DNA of 33,241 nucleotides from Spartobacteria bacterium (GTDB lineage Bacteria; Verrucomicrobiota; Verrucomicrobiia; Chthoniobacterales; UBA10450), in NCBI GenBank assembly GCA_003169975.1, contig PNAA01000020.1, positions 1-33,241 on the forward strand, given 5' to 3'. Shown in pieces: positions 32,398 to 33,241 of the stretch. Position 1 is the first letter of the stretch. Every line of letters starts with the position of its first letter. A program made the position numbers and the translations under genes. Below the pieces are notes generated by a model. The model did no database searches, was not told where the DNA came from, and saw only the letters and a list, made by a program, of their open reading frames with translations.

Positions 32398-32673
32398 ACC
32401 TAACCATACGAGAGGCTGTGTGATAAGTCGTTCATCGTCCGAAGGTGTGAAAAAACGAAGCTCACAATTGACCTACACGGCGTTTTTATTTTCTCCGAAG
32501 GTGATTCGAACCTCTTTTTCGTGCTCCGAAATCGCTTCGCTGGAGTTTTCACACAGCCTCGCGATGGAGCTGACCACGAGCCGCCGTACCATCCGGTTTT
32601 CCATGACTTCAAACCGCCAACCCGCCGCCACCCGCGCTCTCGCTCGTGGCAGCTCATCTTATTCTCGTTAGAT
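32398..32673 (+). other. attC site 2, interrupted by an insertion
   Basis: R'' ACCTAAC is at 32398-32404 and R' GTTAGAT at 32667-32673. The stem is GAGCTG + A + CCACGAG (32567-32580) pairing with CTCGTGG + CAGCTC (32643-32655), with one extrahelical A as in attC1. R'' is separated from L'' by 162 bp instead of 9 because of an insert. Removing 153 bp (32412-32564) gives a 123-bp site with 9-bp R''-L'' spacing, the same as attC3. Cassette 2 spans about 31977-32667. Confidence 0.85.
32411..32561. mobile_element. MITE-like insertion in attC2 (~150 bp)
   Basis: The ends are inverted repeats: GAGGCTGTGTGA (32412-32423) and TCACACAGCCTC (32549-32560), 12/12 complementary, with partial matching beyond. 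Flanking CGA or CG on both sides suggests a 2-3 bp target duplication. It contains no gene, so it needs a transposase from elsewhere. It also has TCCGAAGGTG twice inside. The exact outer boundary is uncertain by one base. Confidence 0.75.
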
Positions 32674-32690
32674 TCAAAACACCACCTCTT

Positions 32691-33119
32691 ATGCTCGCCA
32701 AAAAATTCGCCCTCGCTTTCGGTATCGCCGTCGTTTTCCCTGCAATGCTTCACTATGGCGTGGCGACCTTCACGCCCGAGCCGCGATGGCAAGACTACAC
32801 TGTGTCCCCACTTATCGACCACGACTCGACGGAATATCAGAAGAAGGAAGCTGAACGTCGTGCGGCGGAGCACGTATTCGAGAGACATCTTTTCGCTGTC
32901 GCGGTGCCACTGGGTCTTTTAGCCATCATTGTTGGCGCTTTTTTGCCAACTCAGGCTATCGGCACAGGTTTGATGTTCGGCGGCATCTTCAGTGTTTGCG
33001 ACGGTTACTTCAACTATTGGGCCGAGCTTTCCGCTCAGCTTAAGTTCCTCTCGCTCTTGGCTGCCTTCGTGGTGCTCATCGTCGTGGGGTATCGAAGAAT
33101 TGAGAAGAAAGAAATCTAA
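32691..33119 (+). CDS. Integron cassette 3: unknown membrane protein
   Basis: ATG 32691 lies 23 bp inside the cassette and gives 142 residues; the upstream GTG at 32646 is inside attC2 and is rejected. The protein has an N-terminal span (FALAFGIAVVFPAMLHYGVA), a charged middle (EYQKKEAERRAAEHVFERHL) and three more hydrophobic segments (FAVAVPLGLLAIIVGAFL; IGTGLMFGGIFSVCDGYF; FLSLLAAFVVLIVVGY). No family is recognised. The last codons overlap the R'' box of attC3 (33114-33120), so gene and recombination site share bases. Confidence 0.8.
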   Translation: MLAKKFALAFGIAVVFPAMLHYGVATFTPEPRWQDYTVSPLIDHDSTEYQKKEAERRAAEHVFERHLFAVAVPLGLLAIIVGAFLPTQAIGTGLMFGGIFSVCDGYFNYWAELSAQLKFLSLLAAFVVLIVVGYRRIEKKEI

Positions 33120-33236
33120 CCATGCGCTCCAGCTGACGGCGAGCCGCCGTACTATCCAGCTTCACATCAGTTCAACCTGCCAATCCGTAGCGATGCGCGC
33201 CCTCGCTCGAGGCGGCTCATCTTGTTCTCGTTGATA
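33114..33236 (+). other. attC site 3 (123 bp) and start of cassette 4
   Basis: R'' ATCTAAC (33114-33120) is the exact complement of the 5' core GTTAGAT of cassette 3 (32667-32673), proving the pair. GAGCCGCC (33141-33148) pairs with GGCGGCTC (33211-33218). The right end, ATCTTGTTCTC then GTTGATA (33230-33236), aligns with that of attC2. The core of the next cassette is unusual (GTTGATA rather than GTTRRRY). An ATG at 33236-33238 may begin the cassette 4 gene, cut off by the window end. Confidence 0.87.
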
Positions 33237-33241
33237 TGGCT

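Noticed and set aside
32400-32888. 162-residue minus-strand frame across attC2 and cassette 3
   Set aside because: It covers the MITE-like insert and the cassette 3 gene in antisense, with no recognisable features; the plus-strand membrane protein and attC structure explain the region.

Overview
The window looks like a piece of a GC-rich chromosome from a soil or sediment Verrucomicrobiota, probably near the Chthoniobacterales / Spartobacteria. This is an inference from gene style: kelch and FG-GAP secreted proteins carrying a 'TGDN...GLGPSL...GLVEVYDL' C-terminal module, a prepilin with an AFTLIE motif, few Shine-Dalgarno sites, TTG/GTG starts, and many small intergenic hairpin repeats. No rRNA or tRNA was seen to confirm it.

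Layout. (1) 0.2-13.3 kb is a compact, mostly housekeeping block: an APC amino-acid permease, a short AMP nucleosidase, a secreted DUF885 metallopeptidase, a TPR lipoprotein-like/periplasmic protein, a YmdB-type phosphodiesterase, a cell-wall amidase, a prepilin-aroB pair, a DUF4870-type membrane protein, and an overlapping cluster of two secreted HExxH peptidases followed by holA (DNA polymerase III delta). (2) 13.5-26.8 kb is an accessory block of large exported beta-propeller proteins: two tandem FG-GAP/ASPIC-UnbV paralogues on the plus strand face three tandem kelch paralogues on the minus strand. Some copies carry PT-rich linkers, Ig or FN3-like domains and the shared C-terminal module; one orphan fragment of that module lies between kelch genes. 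(3) 27.4-30.1 kb holds a fused sulfate adenylyltransferase/APS kinase with a strong terminator, hairpin repeats and a DUF1801 protein. (4) 30.3 kb to the end is the start of a chromosomal integron: intI on the minus strand, an attI region, then at least three cassettes on the plus strand separated by recognisable attC sites, the second of which is interrupted by a ~150-bp MITE-like insertion.

Two things stand out beyond the genes. The 9-mer GCCTAACGA occurs ten times outside the integron where about a quarter of a copy would be expected by my rough estimate, nine times in the same orientation regardless of gene direction, and it is absent in exact form from the accessory propeller block; it resembles a polar chromosomal signal (Chi/KOPS-like) or an uptake sequence and also equals an attC core. 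Second, the attC2 interruption can be resolved to the base: removing 153 bp restores a 123-bp site with the same length and spacing as attC3.
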